The translations under genes were made by a program, and so were the position numbers. From contig DHKP01000032.1 of NCBI GenBank assembly GCA_002404865.1, positions 1 to 60,555 of the forward strand: a stretch of 60,555 bases of DNA. The letters are read 5' to 3'. This DNA is from Caryophanales bacterium UBA4691. GTDB lineage: Bacteria > Bacillota_I > Bacilli_A > RFN20 > CAG-826. The notes under the pieces are model-generated. The model saw only the letters and a program-made list of their open reading frames with translations, made no database searches and was not told the DNA's origin. Below are positions 17,777 through 25,506 of the stretch, in pieces. How positions within the stretch are numbered: position 1 is the first letter of the stretch; each line of letters opens with the position of its first letter.

Positions 17777-18451
17777 TTAGAAATACAAATGACGCCCTAA
17801 CTTACGTTTCGTTTTATAGTCCAACATGTTCATTTCATTCTCTTCAATGAAATCTTTTTCATTTTGTGCGTATTCTTCAATTGTGAACTCAACAAGACTT
17901 CTCAAGTCCTCGTTTTCTTTCTCTATGTCTAATGGGGCGTCGAAATCGCTATATTTATCAATCTCGATATTCCATGGTTTATAAATACCTCGTTTTTCGT
18001 CTTCACCATTGTAGTCAGGTGAAATTTTTCCGCTAAAATATTTGTAAAGCGTGCCGATGTTGTCTTCCCAGATTCCTTGACCAGCGCCTTCGAGAATCAC
18101 TGCGACATCAGCGGTGTCAAGAAACACACTCTTTTTATAAACTCTGCAATCAAAATCCCAGCCATCCCCCGAATCGTAACAAAACATGAACTTCGTCCCT
18201 AAATCCTCTAGCGAGTAAAAATTCATGTATACGGAATCGTCATTGAAGAATGCATCCTCCAAAAAAGAAGCCGGATCATAATTGGTATCTTTCGTCTCAA
18301 AGCAAAAGCTGTGTGCCATTGCGCCATGAAGCGCCTCGACGAAGATACAACCAAGGTCGTTTAGTTTCGTTTTGGCTGGAACTAAGAGTATGCGGTAAAA
18401 ACGTCCTTTTTCCGCATATTTGAAATCTAACCTGACTTTTTTGAATTCCAT
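17777..18451 (-). CDS. pRiA4b ORF-3-like protein
   Basis: 224 residues. The N-terminal two thirds match the pRiA4b ORF-3 family (PF07929) in pattern: RILLVPAKTKLNDLGCIFVEALH, a central FCYDSGDGWDFDCRVYK (the family YDFGDxW core) and EGAGQGIWEDNIG, which corresponds to the usual G-x-GPPED. The molecular function of the family is unknown; it is frequent in accessory regions of anaerobes. The C-terminal 70 residues are acidic and probably helical. It is a single gene convergent with the nucleoside operon, with GGAG before the start. Confidence 0.7.
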   Translation of the reverse strand: MEFKKVRLDFKYAEKGRFYRILLVPAKTKLNDLGCIFVEALHGAMAHSFCFETKDTNYDPASFLEDAFFNDDSVYMNFYSLEDLGTKFMFCYDSGDGWDFDCRVYKKSVFLDTADVAVILEGAGQGIWEDNIGTLYKYFSGKISPDYNGEDEKRGIYKPWNIEIDKYSDFDAPLDIEKENEDLRSLVEFTIEEYAQNEKDFIEENEMNMLDYKTKRKLGRHLYF

Positions 18452-18600
18452 AATGAGGCTCCTCTCGATAAACCAAAGATATCGTATTTTCGAGTAACGC
18501 TCAATACCATAATTGCTACGATTCTCTAATCAGCTTAATCAATAGAGATGAATTTAGAAAATAGGCATCATCATTGAGAAGAAATTCATGTCCATTCATC

Positions 18601-18636
18601 GATATCTTTTTTGACTTTCTTTTCATAAAAGATATC
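18601..18636 (+). promoter_or_regulatory. Promoter with inverted repeat before the flavoprotein gene
   Basis: A perfect 10-bp inverted repeat, GATATCTTTT (18601-18610) and AAAAGATATC (18627-18636), brackets a -35 TTGACT (18611-18616); a possible -10 TATCAA is at 18633-18638. A third copy of AAAGATATC is at 18475-18483. This suggests an operator for a dimeric repressor of the flavoprotein gene and perhaps of the divergent gene. Confidence 0.4.
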
Positions 18637-18689
18637 AAAATCCCTCTATTTCCGCTATATTTTGTTTAATAATTTCTTAGGAGAAAATA

Positions 18690-19307
18690 ATGAAAGCGCT
18701 CATGATTAATGGTTCCCCTCGCCTTAACGGGAATACGTCCATCGCCCTAAAAGAAATGGAAAATGTGTTTCAAAAATACGATGTCGAAGTGGAAACGGTG
18801 CAAATCGGGCAACTCGCGATTAGAGGATGCTTATCTTGTAACTACTGCTACACGCACGATAAGTGCGCGATTGATGACATCGTCAATGAATTAGCCAAGA
18901 AATTCTTAGAGGCTGATGCACTCGTGATTGCTAGTCCGGTTTATTATGCTTCTGCGAATGGAACGCTTATATCGTTATTAGACCGCTTATTCTATTCCAC
19001 AAATTTCGATAAAAGGATGAAAATCGGCGCAAGCGTGGTTGTCGCTAGACGTGGAGGATGCAGTAGCACCTTCGATGAGTTAAACAAATACTTCACGATC
19101 TCGGGGATGCCAATCGCATCAAGCCAATATTGGAATAGTGTTCATGGGCGAAAAGTCGGTGAGGCTAGCCAAGACTTAGAAGGATTACAAACGATGCGCG
19201 TTCTCGCGGATAATATGGTGTTTTTGATGCGCGCAATTGAACTAGGAAAAGAGAAATACGGATTGCCAGCCTTAGAAAAAAGAATCAGCACGCATTTTAT
19301 TCGATAA
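18690..19307 (+). CDS. NADPH-dependent FMN reductase-type flavoprotein
   Basis: 205 residues with a flavodoxin-like fold. The FMN phosphate loop is INGSPRLNGNTSIAL (residues 6-20). The cysteine cluster CLSCNYCYTHDKC (about 48-60) is typical of iron-sulfur flavoproteins and related multimeric flavodoxin reductases and may hold an Fe-S cluster. SPVYYASANGTLISLLDRLFY is the second flavin contact. Probably a cytosolic reductase for quinones, nitro compounds or metal; the substrate is not known. AGGAGA before the ATG. It stands alone behind an inverted-repeat promoter. Confidence 0.85.
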   Translation: MKALMINGSPRLNGNTSIALKEMENVFQKYDVEVETVQIGQLAIRGCLSCNYCYTHDKCAIDDIVNELAKKFLEADALVIASPVYYASANGTLISLLDRLFYSTNFDKRMKIGASVVVARRGGCSSTFDELNKYFTISGMPIASSQYWNSVHGRKVGEASQDLEGLQTMRVLADNMVFLMRAIELGKEKYGLPALEKRISTHFIR

Positions 19308-19347
19308 AACATTAAAAGTCATAAAGAGGGAAAAGACGCCATTAAGC

Positions 19348-19527
19348 CTATTTATCGTCTTGCTTTTTTTCTTCTTTTCGTTTAGTCGCGTAATAATCAT
19401 GAACCATTTCTTTTGCTTTACGCGATAATCTTTTCTTTTTTCTAAAGAGGGGATAAAGGCGATAAATGATGACCATGGCTAAGGCAATCGCGACAAAAAA
19501 AGAGACCCAAAAATCTACCCAATTCAT
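19348..19527 (-). CDS. Small membrane protein coupled to feoB (copy 2)
   Basis: 59 residues from the ATG at 19527, which overlaps the feoB stop as ATGA. A longer upstream frame inside feoB is a shadow. One membrane helix (FWVSFFVAIALAMVIIYRLY, about residues 6-25) is followed by a strongly basic tail (RKKKRLSRKAK) and a charged end. It takes the same place as the 70-residue protein after feoB copy 1 but has no cysteines. It probably assists FeoB or anchors it; this is inferred from position only. Confidence 0.65.
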   Translation of the reverse strand: MNWVDFWVSFFVAIALAMVIIYRLYPLFRKKKRLSRKAKEMVHDYYATKRKEEKKQDDK

Positions 19528-21638
19528 AACTCGCTTACCCCCATAAAGCCATTCGTCGCCCACGCAATCGTCCCAATGAAAGTTGAAATCACATACGCGA
19601 TAGTGAGTTCCATCCCCATGGTCAAAAGTAGTTTCTTTGTGGACCCAAGTTCCCGACGAAGTGTTGCAACCGCGGAAACGCAAGGGATAGAAAATAAGTT
19701 AAAGCACAAAAAAGAGAAGGCGCTTAGGATCCCGTTCGCATCTCCCGTAGCCAAAAAGGAAAACGGCGAAGTAGCGCTGAGGATGTTATCGCTCCCACCG
19801 GCGATAACGGACAAAGAACTAACGACTTGCTCTTTGGCGATTAAGCCTTGGAGGGCGGAAACCGTAAGCCCCCAAGAATAATGCCCACCAAATGCAGGGA
19901 TAAACGCATAGGCTAAGACTTTGCCAATGCTCGCTAAAATCGATTCTTCGACTCGCATGGAACTAACATTTTCGAAAGATTCGACCGGTCCAACGTATTC
20001 CATGCCCCAAGAGAAGCGAGTGAATACCCAAACTAAGAAGGTGCATAAGAAAATAATCGTCCCCGCCTTCTCTAGGAAATCTAAGGTTTTGTCTTTCGCA
20101 TCGCGATAGACGTAATAGGCATTAGGGAACTTGTAAGCGGGTAATTCAGAAATGAAAGAATCATTGCTTTTCCGATAGAACAGTTTCTTGAGCAATAAAG
20201 CGACAAATAGAGTAATCGCGATTCCTAATAAATAGCAAATAAAAGTAACTAGCCAGCTCGCTTTTGGCATGATGACGCCTGCGAGTAAAGCCATAATGGG
20301 CAATTTTGCATTGCAAGGAACAAACGGAACTAGCATCGTCGTCATTTCTTTTTCTTCGGGGTTTTCCACCGTTCTAGCCGTCATAATGCCAGGAACCGAA
20401 CATCCTGAGCCGACAATAAGAGGAATGATTGATTTTCCGCTTAAACCGAATTTCTTGAAAATTTCATCCAAGAAGAAAGCGATACGAGACATATATCCGC
20501 TTGCTTCAAGTAAAGAAAGAGAAACAAATAAGGCAACAAGCTGCGGGACAAACGCAAGAACGGTAGACAATCCGCCGATGATGCCATTGCTCAATAAATC
20601 AGCGGCCCAAACCGATCCTCCTGCGTTTTCAATCATATGGCCCAATGACGGTCCTAGCCCTTCAATTTCAAAAGGAACAGTGTGCCAAAAAACATCAATC
20701 TCGGTAGACCCGTTGAATAAGGCATCGATAAAATCACTGGTTAAAGATCCCACCACCCCGACAGAAAAGAAATACATAAGCCCAATGACAAGTAAGAAAA
20801 TCGGAAGCGCTAGATAACGATTCAAGATGATTTTGTCTAACTTATCGGTGAAAGATTCTTTCATCTCTTTTTGCTGACAGCATTTTGCTTTGACTTTGGT
20901 AACAAATTCATAACGTTGGTCAGCGATGATTTGTTCACTATCCATGTCATAAGCCTTTTCTAATGCCTCTACTTCCTGAGAAGTCGAAGTATTGTTCAAT
21001 GTCTTATAATAGGGATCGCGTTCAAATAATTTCACTGCCCCAAATCTAACGTTATGTGCTTCTTCTAGCTCGGAATTTAAATCGCTTTCCAAATGATCGA
21101 TTTCTTTTTGGACATCCGGCGCGAAGAATTTCTTCTTAGGGTTTTTAAGGTACTTTTTCTCTTTGATTAAGGATATTAGAGTATCAATCCCCTCTCCGGT
21201 TTTCGCAGATATCCGAACCACGGATACACCGAGTTCTTCTTGCAGTTTCTGAAAATCAATCGTGATGCCGTTTTTCTCTAAAATATCCGCCATATTCATT
21301 GCGACAATCACATCGCAATCGAGTTCCATTAATTGCGTAGTCAAATATAAAGAGCGTTCCATAGCCGTCGCATCAACAATGTTGATGATGAGCTCAGGAT
21401 GAGCATCTAAGCAAAAAGAGCGGGTTACTTTTTCTTCGCTTGTATATGGCGAAAGAGAATAAACCCCAGGAGTGTCTACAAGGAGCATGCTCTTTGTTTT
21501 GTCCCCTTTGATGTAACCTTCTTTTCGTTCAATCGTTACACCTGGCCAGTTTCCGATTGTGGCGTTTTCACCAGTAAGGTCATTAAAAAGTGTCGTTTTG
21601 CCGGCATTTTGGTTCCCGACTAATCCAATTGTTATCAT
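19524..21638 (-). CDS. feoB: Ferrous iron transporter FeoB (copy 2)
   Basis: 704 residues from the ATG at 21638; a TTG nine bases earlier is possible but the ATG has AAGGA in place. G1 is GNQNAGKT, followed by IGNWPGVTIERKEG, G3 DTPG and G4 NMAD. The cytoplasmic linker is followed by the eight-helix core with LLEASGYMSRIAFFLDEIFKKFGLSGKS and VGSGCSVPGIMTARTVENPEEK. FeoB takes up Fe2+; this copy differs in G3 (DTPG against DLPG) and in the linker, so it is an old paralogue rather than a recent duplicate. No TTAG-N6-CTAA box was seen before its operon, so it may be regulated differently. Confidence 0.94.
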   Translation of the reverse strand: MITIGLVGNQNAGKTTLFNDLTGENATIGNWPGVTIERKEGYIKGDKTKSMLLVDTPGVYSLSPYTSEEKVTRSFCLDAHPELIINIVDATAMERSLYLTTQLMELDCDVIVAMNMADILEKNGITIDFQKLQEELGVSVVRISAKTGEGIDTLISLIKEKKYLKNPKKKFFAPDVQKEIDHLESDLNSELEEAHNVRFGAVKLFERDPYYKTLNNTSTSQEVEALEKAYDMDSEQIIADQRYEFVTKVKAKCCQQKEMKESFTDKLDKIILNRYLALPIFLLVIGLMYFFSVGVVGSLTSDFIDALFNGSTEIDVFWHTVPFEIEGLGPSLGHMIENAGGSVWAADLLSNGIIGGLSTVLAFVPQLVALFVSLSLLEASGYMSRIAFFLDEIFKKFGLSGKSIIPLIVGSGCSVPGIMTARTVENPEEKEMTTMLVPFVPCNAKLPIMALLAGVIMPKASWLVTFICYLLGIAITLFVALLLKKLFYRKSNDSFISELPAYKFPNAYYVYRDAKDKTLDFLEKAGTIIFLCTFLVWVFTRFSWGMEYVGPVESFENVSSMRVEESILASIGKVLAYAFIPAFGGHYSWGLTVSALQGLIAKEQVVSSLSVIAGGSDNILSATSPFSFLATGDANGILSAFSFLCFNLFSIPCVSAVATLRRELGSTKKLLLTMGMELTIAYVISTFIGTIAWATNGFMGVSEL

Positions 21639-21643
21639 ATTTA

Positions 21644-21937
21644 TCAATCCTTGTTCCCTAAAACAACGATATCGATATTACGTAAATCTTCTACGCGCAT
21701 TGCAAGTTCATACCCACGGAGCTCTAAATCAACTGGGTTACCAAATGGAGCGATCTTTTTCACCTTCACGATTACTCCTCTTGTAATCCCCATATCTAAC
21801 AAATGTCGCTTTAAAGCTGCATTGTCATTATGGAAATCCAACACTTTAGCAACCTGCCCTTTTCGTAAATCACTCAAGTGCCCATAATCACCTGGCTTTA
21901 GGTTTTGTCTTCTCTTTGTTGCGTCGTTTACACTCAT
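21644..21937 (-). CDS. feoA: FeoA domain protein (copy 2 locus)
   Basis: 97 residues. The FeoA core is GQVAKVLDFHNDNAALKRHLLDMGITRGVIVKVKKIAPFGNPVDL, with the signature KRHLLDMGITRG intact. The N-terminal 25 residues are polar. It is the first gene of the second feo operon, ending 6 bases before the feoB ATG. No strong ribosome binding site precedes the ATG at 21937 (only TAGGCAAC), which is unlike the other feo genes. Confidence 0.88.
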   Translation of the reverse strand: MSVNDATKRRQNLKPGDYGHLSDLRKGQVAKVLDFHNDNAALKRHLLDMGITRGVIVKVKKIAPFGNPVDLELRGYELAMRVEDLRNIDIVVLGNKD

Positions 21938-22033
21938 AAGTTGCCTACTATTATAAATAAGGTTATAAAGAGGAGAAATACTTAACTAGATTTGTATTGG
22001 GTACACTTTTTTCAAGCAAAGAGGCGTTAACGA

Positions 22034-22060
22034 TTTTAAACGTTCAAGCTTTTAAACGTT
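22034..22060. repeat. Direct repeat TTTTAAACGTT upstream of the second feo operon
   Basis: The 11-mer TTTTAAACGTT occurs at 22034-22044 and 22050-22060, 16 bases apart, about 100 bases upstream of feoA. It may be a regulator site for that operon; no known consensus was matched. Confidence 0.3.
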
Positions 22061-22092
22061 TTTCTATTAGCAAAGAAAATATTTATCCCCTA

Positions 22093-23214
22093 TCACAAAT
22101 CATACATTAGGCTTTGAATAGCGCCAGTGCTGCGAATTTCAATCTCTTTTAAAGAAATGCAGCCATAGAAAAGCTGGACATTTAAAAAGTCTGGTTGCTT
22201 ATTAAAAATTATCCTCTTTAAATTTGGCAAGTTAATCAAATCAATAACTATCGTGTTTTTGATATTTTTAAAATCAATAACCTCTGTTAAAGCACTATCC
22301 TCTTTACGAATTGAAGGCAAAAAAGCACGGAAATGAATAAAGCGACAACTATCTTCTATCTTTATTTTTGAGGGGTAAGGCGCTCGCATCAAGATAAGAT
22401 ACGGATTATCTTTCGATCCAAGATATTCGCCATAATTAGAGGAATTGAAAACCAAATTAGGAGTATTTTCGCCAATAAGTCCATCAAAAAAATCTAATGT
22501 ATCAGGCAAAATAAGGTGACGGAGATTGGTGCATCCTTCAAATGGAGCACAGTTTATTGTTGTGACTCCTTCCGGGATAGTAATTTCTTCTAAGCTAGTG
22601 CAATCGCAAAACGCTTTCATTTCGATGCAATCAAGATCTTTCGGGAAGCGAATGGTTTTTAGCGATGAGCAATCGTTAAAACAAAAAGCAGGAATGGTAT
22701 CGAGGCTACCTCCAAAAATTACGCTTTTTAATCTCTTACAATGGGAAAACGCATATTCCCCTAAATCTTGGATGGAAGGTGGAATCACAATAGATTCTAA
22801 ATTAGAGCAATTTGAGAAGGTTTTTGCAGCGATAATTCTACAATCCGGATGGAAGGAGAAAGAAGAAACGCTTTTGTCTTTTAAGGAAACTAGCACCATG
22901 AAAGGATTTGACTTGCTCCCTAAATAATATCCATTTGAGTAAAAGTTCTTTTTCAAAGATGGAAGGCGAATGATATCATCAAGCGCTTCATCAAAAATAC
23001 ATTCAAGAGAATCTGGTAAATAAAACTCTTCTAAATCGGTGATTTTGCACTCTTTGGATACAAATATGTTATCGTTCAAAACATATTCAAAATAACCGCC
23101 TTGTTCAAGAATACTAATCCCTTCTGGAATCTCAATCTTTTTCGTTCCCGAGGGTACATAGCAGCGTTTTAATCTCCCTTCATCAATTACAAATAAGCAC
23201 TTTCGATCTTCCAT
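22093..23214 (-). CDS. Leucine-rich repeat (LRR_5/BspA-type) protein
   Basis: 373 residues from the ATG at 23214, which has AGGAGA 7 bases before it. About eight LRR_5 units are visible, of the pattern I-x-x-x-T-F-x-x-C-x-x-L-x-x-I-x-I-P-x-x-I: AAKTFSNCSNLESIVIPPSI, CKRLKSVIFGGSL, FNDCSSLKTIRFPKDL, FCDCTSLEEITIPEGV, FEGCTNLRHLILPDTL. There is no signal peptide, membrane helix or sorting motif, so unlike most BspA-type surface proteins it is probably cytoplasmic. The partner and function are unknown. It stands alone between the second feo locus and the defence island. Confidence 0.75.
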   Translation of the reverse strand: MEDRKCLFVIDEGRLKRCYVPSGTKKIEIPEGISILEQGGYFEYVLNDNIFVSKECKITDLEEFYLPDSLECIFDEALDDIIRLPSLKKNFYSNGYYLGSKSNPFMVLVSLKDKSVSSFSFHPDCRIIAAKTFSNCSNLESIVIPPSIQDLGEYAFSHCKRLKSVIFGGSLDTIPAFCFNDCSSLKTIRFPKDLDCIEMKAFCDCTSLEEITIPEGVTTINCAPFEGCTNLRHLILPDTLDFFDGLIGENTPNLVFNSSNYGEYLGSKDNPYLILMRAPYPSKIKIEDSCRFIHFRAFLPSIRKEDSALTEVIDFKNIKNTIVIDLINLPNLKRIIFNKQPDFLNVQLFYGCISLKEIEIRSTGAIQSLMYDL

Positions 23215-23345
23215 GTTTTCTCCTAACTTCATTAATCGTCATTATTATAAAGGAGAGGCAGTTTCACACTAAACTAGCTTTTAAATAAAGCGTGTTGATG
23301 TAAACATAGTTGCCTCTTAAGAGTATTAGGGCATTTCTCAAATCC

Positions 23346-23468
23346 TTACAAACGGCACTCATCGATGACATCCAAAAGATTCGAAGAATGTCGTTCTAAT
23401 AAAACATTCTTATTTCCCAAGTTGATAGAATGAATGACTCTTTCAAAAGAAATAGCAAATTTGTTTGC
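23346..23468 (-). pseudogene. Out-of-frame C-terminal remnant of the TOPRIM-like partner
   Basis: Read leftward in another frame, about 40 codons follow the stop of the 110-residue protein: ANKFAISFERVIHSINLG, then NKNVLLERHSSNLLDVIDECRL and a stop at 23346-23348. The composition and helix pattern look like real protein and would complete the small gene to about 165 residues. At least two frame changes in the A-rich run at 23468-23495 are needed to join them. Confidence 0.45.
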
Positions 23469-23491
23469 CTATTCTTTCTTTTCGTTCTTTT

Positions 23492-23824
23492 TTACCTTTT
23501 ATGCCAAAAGACATCTTCGATATTAATATTCATCCAAACCAATTTATAGTTGTTTTCTCTGCAATACTTGACTATTTTCTCGTTTTGGGAATTATCTTTG
23601 TCGTCAACATCGCCGACGATAATGGTGTTTGTTATTCCTTCATAGCATTTTTTGTATGAATCAATTTTGCTTTGTTGCTGAATCAGTTTGCTTTTGCACC
23701 CGGCATAAATTGGCGTCAATTTGAATGCCCGTTTTCCATAAAAATAATCAATACATTTCTTGACGTAAATGTAATCTATTTTAACCGAGGAATTTGTTTC
23801 TAAAACGAGAATCAGCTGCGGCAT
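23492..23824 (-). CDS. TOPRIM-like (RloB-type) partner of the AAA ATPase, probably C-terminally broken
   Basis: 110 residues. LILVLETNSS near the N-terminus has the single Glu expected on strand 1 of a TOPRIM fold; NTIIVGDVDDKDN (about 66-78) has the DxD acidic cluster; VWMNINIEDVFW at the end resembles the NPxxE-x-W element of RloB/DUF4276-type proteins. Such proteins are the nuclease-like partner of AAA15/OLD-type ATPases in defence pairs (RloAB, AbiL, PARIS). The start overlaps the ATPase gene by 13 bases. The stop comes at once after the conserved W, and a plausible C-terminus continues in another frame, so the present gene is probably damaged. The family call is an inference from few motifs. 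Confidence 0.5.
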   Translation of the reverse strand: MPQLILVLETNSSVKIDYIYVKKCIDYFYGKRAFKLTPIYAGCKSKLIQQQSKIDSYKKCYEGITNTIIVGDVDDKDNSQNEKIVKYCRENNYKLVWMNINIEDVFWHKR

Positions 23825-25155
23825 TCACTATCTCCTTCCTCTTCCGAAAAGAAGATAGGCAAGAAATCAAAATCCTCAATATTCATTGGAGAATTAGGGA
23901 AAAAACCATTTTGGTAATATTTAATTGGAGAATTGTTGCCAACAAGAGACCATGCATCGATCTTGCAATCATCGCCCACTACAGAAATTGCTTTTCCTTG
24001 TTTTTTTAAAGAGGACATCACAAGCAAATCATGGCTTGTAAAACAAAGTTGTCCTTTTCCGTATTTTTGGAAAAACTCTATTAGCTTTTGGAAATAAACA
24101 GAATTGATGTTCGCATCCATTTCATCAATAAAAACAATCTTTCCATTCGCGCAGGCATCTAATGCATCAAACATTTTAATTAGGTGCTTGATTCCAGAGG
24201 ACTCAAACTCAAAGTCAACGCCATAATCTTTATAGACAAAAACGTTGTTGATTTGATAAAAATCCCCATTCTCTTTTTTCGTAACATCAATTCTAAGGAG
24301 ACTCGGTTTAAATAGTTGAATAAATTTTGCCGCTCTAGCAATCTTTTTCTCATAATCTTTGAAATTCGCTTTTTTGATTGTTACTGAACCGATACAAAAC
24401 TCTGGAGTACTATAAGATTTCAAAAAACTCCAATTGGTCTTCATCATTTTCATCATGTTTTCAATGTCGATAAAACAGGAATCATGTTTATCATCGTCGA
24501 CTAAAAACACGTCAATTTTGATAATCGAAACAAATAGTCTACCGGATAAGCAAACCAATGAATTATCCATAGGTCCTTTAAAAGCATTTCTTTTAGATGC
24601 TAAAAGTTTCATTAATCCGAGTAAGAAAGAACCAAAAACAAATTTGTTCTTGTCAAAATAATCAAGCTCACCGATCTCATTTGTAATGTACTTCTGCGTA
24701 ACTTTAACAACACCATCGTTAGAACTCGCTACAAGTTCCCAATTCTCATCAAGCGTTCTTCCTTTACAAATTTCAAGCGCTTCATTTTTAATAACATAGC
24801 CATTAGCAAGTGAATCATGTTTAAGCAAAATGTGGTGTTTAACGATTTCATCACCTAGATCAAAAACCACATCAAAAGAAAACTCTTTTGTCTTTTTATT
24901 CATTAACTTATCAAGTTTTGAAGTTGTGATGTCTTGGAGTAAGTAACGATCATCGGTGATGATTCTTTTATATAGCAAAATAGATGTCATTATGGCTGTT
25001 TTGCCTGATCCGTTATAGCCAAAAACGCCTTTCACATTTGTGAATTTCTTCACGCCTTTTTCTATCGTTCGATTTGAAAAAAGCAAAGAGATTGGCTTGT
25101 CGATATTTTTAATACCGCAAGTTGTGAATTTCAAAATTCTTGGTAAGTTTTCCAT
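23812..25155 (-). CDS. AAA15/OLD-type ATPase of a two-gene defence-like module
   Basis: 447 residues. Walker A is GVFGYNGSGKTAIM (about 43-56); the ABC-like signature is FESSGIKHLIKM (about 330); Walker B is GKIVFIDEMDANINS with the catalytic Glu; the switch His is in CFTSHDLLVMSS. The long middle with alpha-helical insertion fits SMC/RecF-like AAA15 or AAA21 ATPases that control a TOPRIM or other effector. These are typical of anti-phage systems. It overlaps the TOPRIM-like gene, and the C-terminus (FFSEEEGDSECRS) is acidic. A -10-like TATAAT lies about 25 bases upstream but no ribosome binding site is seen, so start choice is less sure. Confidence 0.75.
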   Translation of the reverse strand: MENLPRILKFTTCGIKNIDKPISLLFSNRTIEKGVKKFTNVKGVFGYNGSGKTAIMTSILLYKRIITDDRYLLQDITTSKLDKLMNKKTKEFSFDVVFDLGDEIVKHHILLKHDSLANGYVIKNEALEICKGRTLDENWELVASSNDGVVKVTQKYITNEIGELDYFDKNKFVFGSFLLGLMKLLASKRNAFKGPMDNSLVCLSGRLFVSIIKIDVFLVDDDKHDSCFIDIENMMKMMKTNWSFLKSYSTPEFCIGSVTIKKANFKDYEKKIARAAKFIQLFKPSLLRIDVTKKENGDFYQINNVFVYKDYGVDFEFESSGIKHLIKMFDALDACANGKIVFIDEMDANINSVYFQKLIEFFQKYGKGQLCFTSHDLLVMSSLKKQGKAISVVGDDCKIDAWSLVGNNSPIKYYQNGFFPNSPMNIEDFDFLPIFFSEEEGDSECRS

Positions 25156-25355
25156 AACATAATTATTACTTTTTGTATATTATATGTAAATAAAAACGTT
25201 TATAGTTTCTAAACCAAAGAAGATATTTTTGCACTTACGTAAGAAAAATCGGCAAAACCTATGCCTCTTATATAAGAAAACTAGTCCGTTCACAATATCC
25301 TGGCCAACAAACGAAATGTTAATTTTAAAAACACGATAAAACCTAAAGTTATGGT

Positions 25356-25404
25356 TTATAATTTTCGGGAGTTAACATATTTACCACCATTCCCGAAAAT
25401 TATA
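25356..25404. repeat. Inverted repeat A, TTATAATTTTCGGGA type
   Basis: TATAATTTTCGGGA (25357-25370) and TCCCGAAAATTATA (25391-25404) are perfect 14-bp arms with a 20-base centre. It lies about 100-150 bases before the ATPase gene at 25507. Confidence 0.9.
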
Positions 25405-25437
25405 GTTAAAAAAACGATAAAAAGGTCAAAAATCATG

Positions 25438-25487
25438 TTATAATTTTCGGGAACAAATGTAAAAATATTCAATGGCGAAAATTATAA
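25438..25487. repeat. Inverted repeat B, overlapping the promoter of the ATPase gene
   Basis: TTATAATTTTCGGGAA (25438-25453) faces CGAAAATTATAA (25476-25487; two mismatches beyond). The right arm contains TATAAT (25483-25488), a possible -10, and ends just before the GGAGG at 25496-25500. A protein binding these arms would control the gene. Confidence 0.85.
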
Positions 25488-25506
25488 TGTATATTGGAGG
25501 TAAAAA

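Noticed and set aside
19528..19683. Upstream extension of the small membrane gene into feoB copy 2
   Set aside because: The coupled ATG at 19527 is better placed; the longer form would overlap feoB by 160 bases with non-membrane sequence.
20269..20817. 182-codon plus-strand frame opposite feoB copy 2
   Set aside because: Antisense shadow with composition dictated by the feoB codons; no start signals.
25356..25487. CRISPR-like reading of the TTATAATTTTCGGGAA copies
   Set aside because: Copies alternate in orientation, number only a few and have unequal spacers; this is an inverted-repeat set, not an array.
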